From an uncultured Clostridia bacterium (GTDB lineage Bacteria > Bacillota > Clostridia > Christensenellales > Pumilibacteraceae), in the NCBI GenBank assembly GCA_944372345.1, contig CALVYT010000027.1, positions 1-48,051 of the forward strand: a stretch of DNA of 48,051 nt, given 5' to 3'. A program made the position numbers and the translations under genes. Shown here piece by piece: positions 14,931-28,100 of this stretch (position 1 is its first letter; the number at the start of each line of letters is the position of its first letter). Below the pieces are notes generated by a model, which ran no database searches, was not told where the DNA came from, and saw nothing but the letters and a program-made list of their open reading frames with translations.

Positions 14931-15180
14931 TTGCGGACGGCAGAGTGACGGACTTACGATGGAACGAGCATTGCCCGTACCGCAACGCTCACTATGCCCC
15001 ACCGCAAGGTGGGTCCTTGCGGACGGCAAATGACAGACTGACGATGAAACAAGCATTGTCTGTACCGCAAAAGCTCACACTTCGCTCCACCGCAAGGTGG
15101 CGGACGGCAGAGTGACGGACTTACGGTGAAACGAGCATTGCCCGTACCGCAGACGCTCGCTATGTTCCACTGCAAGGCGG
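14931..15180. repeat. Three tandem ~84-bp imperfect repeats
   Basis: Copies at about 14931-15016, 15017-15098 and 15099-15180. Each begins TTGCGGACGGCA or GGCGGACGGCA, passes through ACGAGCATTGCCCGTACCGC or a close variant, and ends CCACCGCAAGGTGG. That end folds as a five-bp stem with a GCAA (GNRA) tetraloop in copies 1 and 2; copy 3 is degraded. An extra partial unit (GTCCTTGCGGA) lies just before copy 1. The block fills the gap between sir2 and the BclB-like gene. It has no spacer structure of a CRISPR array and no gene. The remainder to 15319 contains only an imperfect GACACG/CGTGTGTC hairpin. Confidence 0.88.
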
Positions 15181-15319
15181 GTCCCGACACGGCAAGCGGG
15201 GATCGTGTGTCGCGGAGCACAGGGAAAGCGGAAAAACTCTCCCGCGTTAAGCGGAGTAACGCGCGGCGCGGGCGGAGCATATGATGAAACGTAACAAACA
15301 CCGCACCAAGGAGGATCGT

Positions 15320-15943
15320 ATGATGTTCGACTTTTTATTCGGTAACGGCTGCGGACGCTGCTGCGAAACGCCCGCCGCGCCCGTAACGGCGATACCCGAC
15401 GGGATCGGCAATCCCTGCTGCGTATGCCGCAGCGCGCCCGTTCCCTGCCTTATGCCGCAGACGCTGCAAGCAGGCGGAACGCAGTCGGTGCAGCTGACCG
15501 CGGACGCCGGCGGAGCGACGAATATCGCGCTCATAGGCTCGGGCGGAGCCGTCGTTAAATATTCCGCGCCCGCGTCCTTAATAACGCTCTCGCCCGCCGA
15601 GCAGTCCGCCGCGTTCGTGCTTCCCGCTCCCGCGGTCGTGCGCTGCTTTTCGGCGTCCGTCATAACGTCCGCGCCCGTCACGGGTCAGTCAACGGCGGTA
15701 TACGCCGCGCTGTACGCCGCTCCCGCCGATTCGGATACGTTCGCGCTCGTGCCCGGCAGTACGATGATGCTCGCGTCAGCGCTGACCCCCGCCCTGCCCG
15801 TCGGCAGCGCGCTCTGCGCTTCCGCACGGCTCTGCGTCCGCGTGCCCGCCAAACTCGTCGCCGCGCTGTTTGCTTCCGACCTGTCGTCCTCCGCGCTGAC
15901 GGGCTACGCGCAGGCAAGCATATCCGTCGTCCCCGCGGCATAG
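15320..15943 (+). CDS. BclB-like exosporium/spore-surface domain protein
   Basis: 207-residue protein with no signal peptide. The N-terminal ~40 residues are Cys-rich (CGRCCE, CCVC). The rest is Ala/Ser/Val-rich beta sequence with AVYAALYAAPADSDTFALVPGS, TMMLASALTPALPVG and a final GYAQASISV. This resembles the C-terminal domain of BclB-type collagen-like exosporium glycoproteins (pattern 'aPagsntFt.ipGs.v.L.PaLt...vG...Gya.a...i'), but the Gly-X-Y collagen repeats are absent. AAGGAGG lies five bases before the ATG. No clear sigma-A promoter precedes it; a mother-cell sporulation promoter would fit but cannot be assigned. A location on the spore surface is inference. An alternative is another small self-assembling surface protein. 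Confidence 0.6.
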   Translation: MMFDFLFGNGCGRCCETPAAPVTAIPDGIGNPCCVCRSAPVPCLMPQTLQAGGTQSVQLTADAGGATNIALIGSGGAVVKYSAPASLITLSPAEQSAAFVLPAPAVVRCFSASVITSAPVTGQSTAVYAALYAAPADSDTFALVPGSTMMLASALTPALPVGSALCASARLCVRVPAKLVAALFASDLSSSALTGYAQASISVVPAA

Positions 15944-15980
15944 AGCGGGCATAAACAATACGCCCGCGGATATAAAACGG

Positions 15981-16011
15981 CAGAGGCAGGGAATATCCCT
16001 GCCTCTGTTTT
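15981..16011 (+). terminator. Strong terminator after the BclB-like gene, probably bidirectional
   Basis: Twelve-bp perfect stem CAGAGGCAGGGA/TCCCTGCCTCTG (15981-15992, 15996-16007), three-base loop, TTTT. Four A lie just outside the left arm, so it can also stop transcripts of the giant gene converging from the right. Confidence 0.88.
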
Positions 16012-16139
16012 GTTAAGATCGCTTTTCCGCGCCCGCGCCGCGCCGACTATTTTGCCGAGCAGAACTCGGGGCGGACGAGCCAAGCGCGTTTATGCCGAAC
16101 GCGTTTGCGCCGGGCCGAACGTTATGCCGCCGTTAGGCG

Positions 16140-19100
16140 CTAACCGTTCTTTCGGACGGCTCTGCCGCCCGTCAGGACGAGCATCTTGACGGCGTCGAGC
16201 GAGAAGTCCTGCGCTTCCACGGTCAGCGGTTTGTCTATATATCCGCGCGCGAGCACCTTATACGCTTCCGCGCTCTGCGGCACGAGTCCTTTCGCCTTGA
16301 CGGCGTCGAGCGTGACCGTTTCCCCCGCCGAAAAGCAGCGCGACAGAGTGTCTATATTGAGCACCGCCCGTTTGCCGCGCGTCGCTGTGCGCACGGGCGT
16401 TCTGCGCGGCGTTTCCGCTCCGGTTTCCGCTTCGTCGGCTTCGCCCGCCGTCGGTCCGTCCGCGATCACCTGCGCGGCGGCGGCCTCGTCGGACAACGCG
16501 GCTCTCGCTTCGCGGAGAGTTATACGCTCGCGCACGAGCGCGGCTATATCCGCCGCCACCGCGTCCGTTTCATCGCCGCTGCCGTTCGTCAGGACTCTGA
16601 CAAGCCCATCGGCTATCAGTTCCTCAGTCGTGCGGTAGGGCAGAACATAGTTCCCCGAATACTCCGGCTCGCCGCGCGTCAGCTTCGCCGCGAACGCGAC
16701 CTTGTCGAACAGCTCCTTCGCATAGCGCAGTTTGCGCTCGGAGAATATTTTGAGCAGCGACGGCACGCTCTCGTACTTTTTGCGGTCGGACATATCGACG
16801 ACGTGGTACTTCGGCTCCGCCCTGTCGGGTTCGAGCGCAAACGCCGCGCACAGCTTTTTGCCCTTGAACAGCAGGACGGCAAGCGTCTTTCTGCCGGCGT
16901 ACACTCTCACCTGCTTGCGGCTCTCGCGCGCTTTGACCTTGGGGTACGCCGAAACGAAGTCCATAAACTCGCCGTAATACCTCTGCGTTTCCGCTGTCGA
17001 CTGTATCAGCTTCGCGCGGAACGAATAATCGTAGCGCACGAATATCCGCCTGTTTCCGACGAGCACCGCTTCTTCCTCACCCTCGTCATCGGAATCATCG
17101 GCGTCGTCCGTTTCGTCCGCTTCTTCCGTTTCGTCCGCTTCTTCCGTTTCGTCCGCCTCGGCTTCCGCGTCCTCTTCTTCGACCGTCGGTTCGTCTGCGG
17201 GTTCTGCCGTCGGTTCTTCGGCGGGCGGTTCGTCTGCGGGCGGCTGCCCGGCGGGAAGCTCTTCCGTGAATTGCTCCTCGCTTTCGCCTATGCGCCTGAC
17301 GAGCCCGTCGGCAACGAGCTGCGCCGTCGTGCGGTACGGCAGAGCGTAGTCGCCCGAGTAGTCCGGCTCGCCGCGCGTCAGCCCCGCCGCCGCGGCAGCC
17401 GCATCCAGCAGTTCCTTGGAATAGCGCGACCTGCGGTCGGACGTGAGTTTGAGCAAAGCGGGCGTCTTTTCGTATTTCTTCACCGCAGACATATCCGTCA
17501 GGCGGTATTTGGTGTTTTCGTATGCGGCGGGATCGAGCGCGTAAGCGACGCACAGCTTCCTGCCCTTGAACAGCATAACGGCTACCGTCTTTCTGCCCGC
17601 GTACAGCCGCACCTGCTTGCGGCTCTCGCGCAGTTTCAGCTTCGGATATGCCGCCGCAAGCGCGGCGAGTTCGCCGTAATACCGCTGCGTTTCTGCGGAA
17701 GACTGTATCAGCTTCGCGCGGAACGAATAGTCGTATCGCACGCGCAGCCGCCTGCCGTCGACTATCTCGATCTCTTCCTCCTCGTCCTCGTCGTCCGCTT
17801 CTTCCGCAGTTTCCTCTGCGGGAGTCTCCGCAGGCTCTTCCGCCGTTTCTTCGGGCGCGGCGGGCTGCGTTTCGGGCAGCGTCGCCGCCGCTTCATCCGA
17901 TTCCGCAGGAGCGGCGGGCGCGGAATCGTCTTTTTTCGCGCGCCGCACGAACAGGAATATCTCCGCCACGAGCAGAGCCGCGCAAAGCGCCGCGAGCACG
18001 GCGATGACCGCGCTCTGACCCGCCGTCACGGCGAGCATGGGCAGAGCCGCGGGAACGGCGCAGTTCATCGCGCCGCCAACCGCACTGTCCGCCGTGCTGT
18101 TCGCCGCATTATCCGCCGTGCTGTCCGCCGCACTGTCCGCCGTGCTGCCCGCCGGGTTTTCCGTCGAGTCGCTGTCGCCGTCGGAAGGCTTACCTTTCCC
18201 CTTGCCCGTCAGGAAATATATCAGCAGCACTATCGCTTCGACCGCGAGCACGCAGCCGAGCACTATCATCACTATCTCCGTCGCGCCGAGTCCCGAAGGC
18301 TCGGTCAGCGTCAGAGTGTACGTCACGTCGACGTTCGTGCCGTCCGCCCAGACGTAGTTATCCGTATCGCGCAGGAACACCGTCACGCTGTACTCGCCCG
18401 GTTCGTCCGCGCGCATATACACTCCGCCCTCCTCGACGGTCAGCGACGTGCCTTCGCCCGCGCCGCGCACGCCGACGAACGTGAGATCGATACCGACGAG
18501 CACGCCGTGCATTTCGCCGTCCGCCACGGCTTCCGCCGAGAGCGGATCGCCGTCGCTTATCGCAGGCAGTTTCACAGCCGCACGCGCTATGACGTATTCG
18601 ACGGAGCCGCTCGCCGCGTAGTTTCCGTCCGCCGTCAGCGCGGTCGCCTGATAGCTGCCCGCGAGAACGGGTGCGGTAAGCGAGTCGTAAGCCGCCCCGC
18701 CGTTCGTAGTGCCCGTGTAGCGTATAGTCACTTCGGGGTCTTCGCCCGCAACCGCGCCGCTCGTGCCCGCGACGGTCACTGCTTTCGCGCCGCCGTCGTA
18801 GACCGCGTCAGAAGGAGCGGTAAGCGTCACCGTCAGCGCGGCGGGGGTTATCGTCAGCCTGCCGCCCGTCACGACCGCGTCGTAGTTGGAGTTGGTCACT
18901 GCGCCCGTTATGCCGTAAGTCCCGACGTTCGTCGCACCGCCCGCGTCGAGGACGAGCCCGAGGTCGTCGTAGTCGCCGTCAGCCGTGTACCCGACGCCGT
19001 CGAGCGACGCGGCTTTGCCCGAATAGACGACTGTCGCGTCGTTTATCTTCACGGTCACCTCGCGGCGCGCCACTCTGTACGTTCCGCCGATGAATATCAG

Positions 19101-22100
19101 ATCGTAATTGTCCGCCGCCGAACCGCTCGCCCTGCCCTTGATCGGGTAGTCGCCCGCGTTCGGCTTATCGCCGAGCCCCTCGACGTACAGTTCGTAAACG
19201 TCCGCCGCCGAGTCGTCTCCGAGCAGAGCCGCCGAAGCCGTCAGCACGGGATTGCCGCTATTCGCATCGCCGTACGTCGCGGAAACGTCGTTAATCGTTA
19301 CCACGACGGAGGCGCGCGCTATCGTAAGAGTCGTTTCGGGATCGGTCAGGACGTAGTTGCCGTCAGCGGGAGCCGCCGTCGCACAGTAGCTGCCCGCATT
19401 GCGGAATTCGCCGTCAACGACGACTTCGAGCGCGACGTGACTGCCGTCGATCGCCGCGTAATACGCCGTCGGAGTCTGCGCTTTGCCGTTATAGACGTAC
19501 TCCGTCGTCCACACCGCTTCCGCAGCGCGGGGGCTGACCGCGACGACTACCGTCACTTCACCCGGCGCATTGTAGTTGGAGCTGTCCGAAGAGAGCCGCG
19601 CCGTCACCGTCACTTCGCCGTCGGCTACGTTCGTCACGCTGCCGGAGTATTCGACGGCGACCTCTGCCCCGTCCAGCCCGACGGGCAGAGCAGCGAGCAC
19701 GGGCGAATGCGCGTTGCCGTCGTATACGACGTAATATACGCCGCCGTTTTCCGTCCAGCCGCTCATATCGAACTCCGCCGCCGCGTAATCGGCTTTCGCG
19801 ATCGCGAATTCCGCTTCGGCGGACTCGGCGCGCTTGTAGTTATCCGTCTGCGCGACGACCGCTATCATCTTATACTCGCCCGCAAGCGTCGGAGCGACGA
19901 GATTGCGATCGGCGTATTCGTAATTCCAGCTTCCGTCGTAAGACGAACCGAAGTAGTAGTAATACACCGTTCCCGCGCCGTCGGGCAGTCCGCCGTACGC
20001 AGTGAACGACGGAACGGAGGACTCCGAGCCGTAAGTCCAGCCGTCGATCGCCGCCGTTATCGAAAGATCGGCGCGGTAGATATAGAACGTCGTCGTGGCG
20101 GTGTCGCCGTAGTAGTCGTCCGTCGTCGCCACGCTGATCGTCAGGCGGTAGTAGCCCGCGTCCGTCGGGCGGATAGCCTCTTCGTCCGCGCCCTCCTCGT
20201 AATACGCCTGCCCGCCGTTCAGCGCGCCCGAATAGACATACGTCACGCTGCCGCCGCCGAGGTTGCCCTCGATAACGGGCGCGCTGTCGCCGCCGTAGGT
20301 GAAGCCCGTCATCGAAACGGTGAGCACCGAACCTATCATAGCCCGTTCTATAGTGAACGATACCGGGCGCGTCGTGACCACCGTATAGTTATCCGACTGC
20401 GCGATCACCGCTCTGACCGTATAGCTGCCCGCATGAGTCGGAACTTCTTCGGAATCGGTCAGCGTTTCGCCGCCGTTCGTCCGTCCCGAGTACAGGTATT
20501 TCACTTCCGCGCCGCCGGGGTTGGAGGATACCGAAGGCGCGACCGCCTCGCCGAAAGTCACGGAATCAACCGTCACCGTCGCGGTAAACGAAGCGCGTTC
20601 CACAGTAAACGGCGTTTCAAACGTATATTCCGTCCAGTTGTCCGTCGCTTCTATCGTCACGACCGCGTAGTACGAGCCCGCCTGTGTGGGCGCTTCGTCG
20701 CTCTCGTAAGGCTCGCCGCCGTTGGTCGTGCCGCGGTATGCGACCTTATACGCGTCGCCCGCGCCCGTCACCTTCACGTCAACCGCGCCGCCGTAAGTTC
20801 CGCCCGCTTCGACCGAAGCCCCTGCGAACACTTCGGAGCCATCCGCCGCGCTTATAGTAAACTCTGCGTATACCCTCGCGCCGTCGTCCGTCAGATACGC
20901 TTCCTCTACGTCGTCCGTGCCGACGACTTTCGCCGCGACGTAATACTCGCCCGCGTCAGTCGGAGCCGCCTCGCCGACGGACGAGTAAACGCCGCCGGAG
21001 AGAGTGAAGTATTCATAGACCACTTCGAGCCCGTAGCCGCCCGCAAGCGCAGCCGTCACGCCCGAAGGCTCGGTCACATTGCCGTAAGTTCCGCCGCCCG
21101 CGGTTATCGTTCCTTCGAACACGGGAACTCCCTTTTCCACCGTCCAGACAAGAGTCAGCGTTCTGCCGCTGCCGTCGACGTAATCCGGGAGATCGTACGA
21201 CCAGACATAATTCGCGCTTTCCAGCGTCACGCTCACGCTATACTCGCCCGCACCCGTCGCCGTCATCAGCACTTCGGAGCCGTTCATCGTCACCGAACCG
21301 CTTATCGTCATCACGCCGCCGACATAGCCGACGACCGTGTTGGTCTGTTCGCCGCCCGTGTAAGCCGTCGTCGGGGACCCGAGCGTCGGTATAGCCATTA
21401 CCGCCGGGAATATCGTGAACTCCGCTTCGCCCGTCACCGAGCCGTAAGCATCCGTCCCCGCGACGGTCACCGTCACTTTATACCTGCCGGCGTCAGTCGG
21501 CAGAGCTGACGAAGAGTAGCCGCCGCCGTCGACGGACGTGAACGCATAGGTATACGAGCTTTCCGCCGTCACCGTGAAGTAGATCAGCTTGTCGCCGGGA
21601 GCGGAAATATCCGCCACGCGTCCGACGAGATCTCCGAAGTCCTTGCCGTCGGTGTCGCCGTAAGTCCAGCCCGCGCCGCCGTCCGTCTGCGCCACGCCTA
21701 TCGTTATCGAGTTCGCCTGCGCGGAAATGCCGAACGTGAACACGCACTCCGTTCCGCTCACCGACGCATACGGCAGTCCGGACGCCCAGACGTAGTTATC
21801 CGCGTCGGAGAGGCTCACGGTGAAGCTGTACGTCCCCGCGAGCGTAGCCGTCAGCACGGGATAGCCCGTCGCGCCGTCCGTGCCCGAACTGCCCGAACCG
21901 GTGCTCGACGAAACGAGCGAGAAGTATTCGGAGAACGCTCCCGTCAGCCATTCGTCGCCGCTTCGGGTCAGCGTATTGACCTTGGCTTCGCCGTCGTAGA
22001 CGAGCGAATGCCCGAGCGACCAGGAGAGCGTGACGACGTGTTTAGCGACAGTAAAGCCGCACTCGAACTCCGCCGCAGCGTAGTTTTCGACGCCGTCGTA

Positions 22101-25100
22101 AACGCCCGCTTCGACGGTCACTTTCGCGTAGTAATCGCCCGCGCCTATGCCGCCGTCCGGGAACGCTTCGGCAAACGCTTCGACGCTGTCTGCGACGCGC
22201 TCGCCGTTTTCTTTATATATGCCCTCTATCTTCGCGTCGCCGTACTTCGCGACCGCATCTGCGGGGCCGGCGGGTATATCCCTGCCGTATTCCAGCCCGC
22301 TCCACGAGAACTGCCGTTCGAGCTCGTTGACGTCCGGCGATATCTCCACGGTGAACGTGAACGCCGCAGGTTCGTAGCACGCGACGCCGCCCTCCGTCGT
22401 CGCGACGACATAGAACCGATACGTTCCGCTCTCCGCGACGTTGGTCACGAACGTTTCGCTCATCGGCGTGCCGCCGTCGGCTCCGCCTTCGCCGCGCGCG
22501 ACGTAGACCGTCAGCGTCAGTCCGTTAACGAACGCCGCCGCATCGCCGTTCGGTGCAAACTCCGCAAGCGCGGAATGCGCCTCGCCGTCGTAAATTCCCG
22601 AATATCCGGAGAACGCGAAGTCGTCCTCAGTGAACGCCGCGGGAGATACGGTATACTCCCCGCCGTCGCCGAGCGAGCCGACGTAAGTTATTTCGTAGTC
22701 GGCCGTCTGCGCGGGCGAGCCCGTTATCTTATACGTTCCGACGGGGGTGCGCGTCGTTATGCCGCCGTCCGCGTCGAGGGTAACGAGCGAAGCGAGCGTT
22801 TCGCCGTTCGGACCGAGCTCCGCGTCCGCCGAGGAAAGCCGCGCGCCGCCCGAAAGCGCCGCGGTCAGCTCCGCCTGCTCCTCGCCGTAAACGGACCCGG
22901 CGTCGGATATTTCCACCTCGATCTTGCGGCGCGTCACCTCGAACGTCCCGCTCGTAAGCGTAAACGAATAGTTGCCTGCTCTGTCGCCCGTGACTGCGAT
23001 CACGTTGTAATATCTGCCTGCATGCGTATCGGACGCGACCGCTTCCGCTTCCCCGTCGTCCGTCGTGCGAGCGGTCACCGTCACGACGATGCCGTCCTTT
23101 TCTATGAGTTCAAGGCTGCCCTCGTCATAGTTCCATGCCTCCGTCGAAGGCGCGGGCGCGTCGTCGCCGTAGCTCATCGAGCCGTCGTCCGCCGTTATAC
23201 GTATCTCTCTCGGCAGGATGCGGAACAGCTGGCGGTTGACGGAAGATATATCGTTTTCGTCCTCGTCGTCGCCGGCGAGCAGTTCATAGTTGTAGTAAGC
23301 ATTGTCGCCCGCTTTGAAATTCGCGACGTATTTGTAAAGCCCCGCGTCGACGAACTCTCTGGGCGTTTCTCCGCCCGCCGCGACGAACGTCTTGTCGAGT
23401 TCGATCGCGTCGTCGTTTATGTCCGTATAGGTCGGGACGATATTGCCCGACAGATCGGAGCCGTCGTAAACGAACGCGACCTTGTCGCCCCAGTCGACTT
23501 CCACGGTCAGCGGGACGACCGCAACGAGCACGGTCAGTTCTTTGGGCGCGTTGTAGTTATCGCTGCCCGCCGCGAACGTGAACGTGATCTCCTTGACGTA
23601 GCGATCCTCCGCTACCGATTCGCCGCCGTCGCGGACATTGGTCTTACCTTCGGTAACGCTTTCAACCGTCGGCTTGCTGCCGTCCTTGCCGCCGACGAAC
23701 AGACTTTCGTCGACTGCCGGGCGGTGAGCCGTACCGTCGTATTCGTATACGAACAGATAATAGTCGCTGCCGTTCAGCCGCACGACCGTACGCTCCTCCC
23801 ATTCGTCGCCGTTGTCAATCAGTTCGCCGCCGCTCATCCCCGCGGTATCGTAATCCGCCTTTTCTATCGCGAAAGGCAGCGACACGCCGGTGACGGTGTA
23901 GTTCTCGTTATTCGCGGTGATCGTGACCGTATAGCTGCCCGCGTTCGTCGGACGGGCCGCCTCGCCGTCGTTCTCCGTCGCCGAAGCGCGGTATTCCGTG
24001 CCGTCCGCTTCCGTCCCCTCGTAGGTGTATACGAACGTCAGCTGCGCCTGCGCGTCATCCACCGTGTAATCGTCGACTGCATATCCCTTTCCCGTGCCGT
24101 CGTATTCCCAGCTTCCGCCGTTGACGATCACCGTCTTTATCGTGACGTTGCGGGGATTTACGGTATATTTGCCGGCATTCGTCGTACCGCCGTCGTAATC
24201 GAGAGAACCGATAAACGTCACGTCGTAATTATCGTTTATCACGCTGCCGACGATGAAATAATCCCCCGCTTCCGCCGCACGCTGCGCCTCCTCGGTGTCG
24301 TAACGCGTACCGTCCGCGCCGCAGACCGTCAGACTCACGATGTCGCTCCATCCGCCGTCGGGCGCATAGACCGAACCGTGGGAAACGTATGCCGTAAGAG
24401 AGTTGAACGGATTGCCGTATGTAGACCCCGTGTTGTCGTTTATCGTTACGCTTACCGAACGTTTTATCACGTTCAGTTCGCCGCTCTCGTAAGTTATGAC
24501 GTAGTTTTTCGTTTCATTCACGCCGGACAGCGTTATCGTATAGACCGCGACATTATCGCCCTGCTTGTAGTCGGACGTTACGGAGAACTCCACGCCCTGC
24601 TCCGCCGCCGTATCCCCGTTGGGGAATGCCGCACTACCGTTATACGTCACCGTATAGTCGCCCTCGCCGAACGCTTCGCCGTACACCGTTTCGCCGTCCG
24701 CCGAGACCGTGAGCGCGAATTTATCTATCGTCACCGTAAACGACAGCAGTCCCTCCGCGCCGTCCTCCGTCGAATCGCTGCCGTAAAGCTCGTGATTGTC
24801 CGCCTTGACGTAGTAGTAGACCGTATAGCTGCCCGCGTCGCGGAACTCGACGTTCGCATATCCCTCCGTCCAGTCGCCTCCGGAAACGCGGAAGTACCAC
24901 GTCGCTTTCATCTCGTTCACCGTCGTTATCGTCGGCGCGGCGGCGAGAGCCGTATGCGTCTGCCCGTCGTAAGTCCCGTCGTACGGATCGAATGCCGCAT
25001 CGGTCATCTTTGCGGGCGAAACCTTATATATCGCCCTCTCGCCGTGCGTGCCGTTAAACGTCACGGAGTAATTGTCGTCTATCGCGTTGCCGGCTATCGA

Positions 25101-28100
25101 ATATTCTCCGGCAGCCGTCGAAGATGTCAGTTCTATCTCCCTCTCGCCGGAAAGCGCGACGAGTTTTATTATCTTGCCGAGCGGTTCCAATCCGTCCGCC
25201 AGCCCGCTCGCGCTTGCCGCCGTCATAAGGTCTTCCGGCGCTTCGCCGTAAACGCTGCCTATATCACCGAGCGTCACCGTCACGGGACGAGGCGATACCG
25301 TCAGAATGTCCGTCGTTATACCGATTTCGTAGTTTGCGAGTTCGCTCACGCTCGTGACAGGCGTCACGACGTAATCCCCGGCTGAACCGCATTCCGCGCC
25401 CGGAGCGTAAGGCACGCCGTCGCGCGTTACGGTGAATCCCGTGACCGTCAGAAGTTCTCCGCTCTCATCTCTATCCGCCCAGCCCGTCACCGACGAGGTC
25501 GCATAACCTTCCGGCAGCGCGTCGCCGTAAAAATACTCTCCCTCCGTGACGGTTGCCGTAACCGTCAGTTCGGCTTTACCGATATTGAACTCCGCCGCAT
25601 AGCCGTCAGCGTCAGCAAGAACATAGTTGCCCGTCTCGCCGCCCGTGCCGAGAGTTACCGTCACGCGGTATGCACCCGCGTTCACCGCGGAGCTTTCGCC
25701 GTGCGAGTACGAGTAAGCGTAGACTATTTTGTCGCCGGGAAGCGCACGGTCAGCAGTTACCGAAACGGCAACCGCCTCGCCGTCATACGTTTTGCTCTTC
25801 GCCGTTACGGTGAGCTTGAGCGCGCGCGGGGTAACTTCCATTTCCGTCGTTACCGTAAAGCCGCTGCCGTCGTTTATCGCGTAGTTGCCGAGCGTGCCGC
25901 TCACCGTCGCCGTCACGCCGTAAATCCCGACGGAGCCGTAATCCGCGCCGGGCGCGTAGTTCGCGCCGTCACGCGTCACGGTGAAGATCTCGCTCACGCC
26001 GAGGGCGGTCTTGCTCTCGCCGTCCGCCCAGCCGTCGTAGTCGAGCGCGAACGCGGGAAGCGTCCCGCCGTATTCGATCTCATACTCTCCCGCGAACTTG
26101 ACGGTCAGCGTTCTCTTTGTTATCTTGAATTCGTCGGAATAGCCCGCCGCCGAGCCGAGAACGTAGTTGCCCGTCTTTCCGCCCTTGCCGAGAGTTACCG
26201 TTACGGTATATATGCCCGCGTTTACCGCGGACTCTCCGCCGTGCGAGTACGAGTAAACGTAGACTATCTCGTCATCGCCGAACCTGCCGTCCGCCGAAAC
26301 GGTCACCGACGCGGCTTTGCCGTCGTAGGTCTTATCCTCGCCCGTCACGGTCAGCGCGATCGTGCGGGGCGACACCGTCAGCGTGCCCTCGGACGAATAT
26401 ACGAAATAGTAGTCGTCCGCGGTCAGCCCCGCCGCCTTGACGTTGTAGGTCCCGACGTCGCTGCCCGCTGCGTAGTCGATCGACGAGCCGCCGAACGTAT
26501 ACGAATAGGTCGCCGCGCCGCCGACAACGCTCTCGTCGTCCGTTTCCGACCCGCCGTCCGCGCTCACAAAGCCGTCGAACGAGAGATCATATGCGGGCGC
26601 GGCGCTGCCGTAGGTTATCTTTTCGCTGTTCACCGTGACGGTGAGTTTCGCCTTTTCTATGACGAAATCCGTCGTACAACTCACGCCGCCGAGCGTATAG
26701 TTAGCGTTGGTTATTGTCGCCGTAACGGTATAATTGCCTGCGTTAAGCGGTCGTCGAGCGGAAGAATAGCCGCCGCCCGAATACGTCAGCGTTATGCCCG
26801 CGTCGTCACCGCTCACGAGCCCGCCCGCCGTTGCAGTCGCATTTATCGGCGCGCCGTAGGTCGTCTTATACCCTTCCGGCTCTCCGAAAGTCAGGGTTAT
26901 CTTTTTCTGCGTTACGGAGAACGAAGCCGTAAATTCGCCGCGCTCGTAGCTGCCGCCCTGCTCGACGACGAGCACGACGGTATAATCGCCCGCAAGCGTC
27001 GGTGCGGTCGCCGTCGCGGAGTCGCGGTCGGTCGCCGTCCAGTTATCCGCGCCGAACGCGCCGCTTATCGGCGTGCCGTAATACAGCACGGTCACCGCGC
27101 CGCCGCCGGGTATGTCTTCGTTATAAGAAATGTCGAGCGCGGAGCCGTATTCGACGGAGTTCGCCGTAAGATCGACGTCCTCTGCGGTCAGGCGCGTCCG
27201 CGTGATCTGGAACCACATCTCCACGACGCCGTCTCTTTCTCCGAATCGATCCGCCGCGTCGGGGTTGCTGTCGTTGTAGTTTTCCGAGATCTCCCAGGCG
27301 AAATTATTCGTGTCCGACAGCGTGACGACGATCCAGTACGTACCGTATTCCGTCGCGCTCTCCGAATCCTCGTCGACCGCCCACGTCAGCACGTTCTCAC
27401 CGAGCGGCTGCGTAAGGGTAACGTCGGGCGTCAAAACTTCGCCCGTGTATTCGATGTATCTGTCGGCAAAACTTACCGCCTCCGCCGTTTTTATCGTATA
27501 TTTCGCTATTTCAAACGTCACGGAAAGCCCGGTCGCGCCGTCAAGCGTGTAGTTGTGCGCGTCCGCGCCCGTCAGTCCCGTCACTTCCGCGGTATATTCT
27601 CCCGCGTTCGTCGGTTCGGCAGTCCCCGCCGCGCCTGTATATTCATAGACGAACGTCACGTCGCCGCTCACGTTGGAGCTTCCGACAACGGGCTTCTGCG
27701 CCTCACCGCTGTATACGAGGTTTTCCGCGCCGCTCCACTCCGTCACGGAGACCGCAAGCGGATCTATCGTAATATCGCAGACGAACACGGCTTCCGTGCC
27801 GCCGCCGCTCCACACGAAGTTGACCGCGTCAGTCAGAGTTACGCTCACCCTGTACGTTCCCGCGTCCGTAGCATTCAGCGTGCCGTCGGCGGACGCAGTG
27901 TAGTCATAATCCGCGGTCACCGAGAATGCATACGGCGCGATACCGTTTTCTCCCGCGTTCCAGCCGCCGAACACGAACTCGTGCGCGCCGCCGCTATACG
28001 TCGCGCGTATGACCGTCGGAGCGGTCGGAGCGGTCACGGCGAGAGGGAGCACGTTCCAGCTTAACGTGTGGACGTACACCGTTGCGCCGTCGCCGTCCGC

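Noticed and set aside
14880..15056. Longer N-terminus for the Sir2 protein
   Set aside because: It would be translated from the tandem repeat and through the promoter; sirtuin homology starts after 14879.
14931..15180. CRISPR array
   Set aside because: Units are about 84 bp, diverged and directly adjacent, without uniform spacers and without cas genes.
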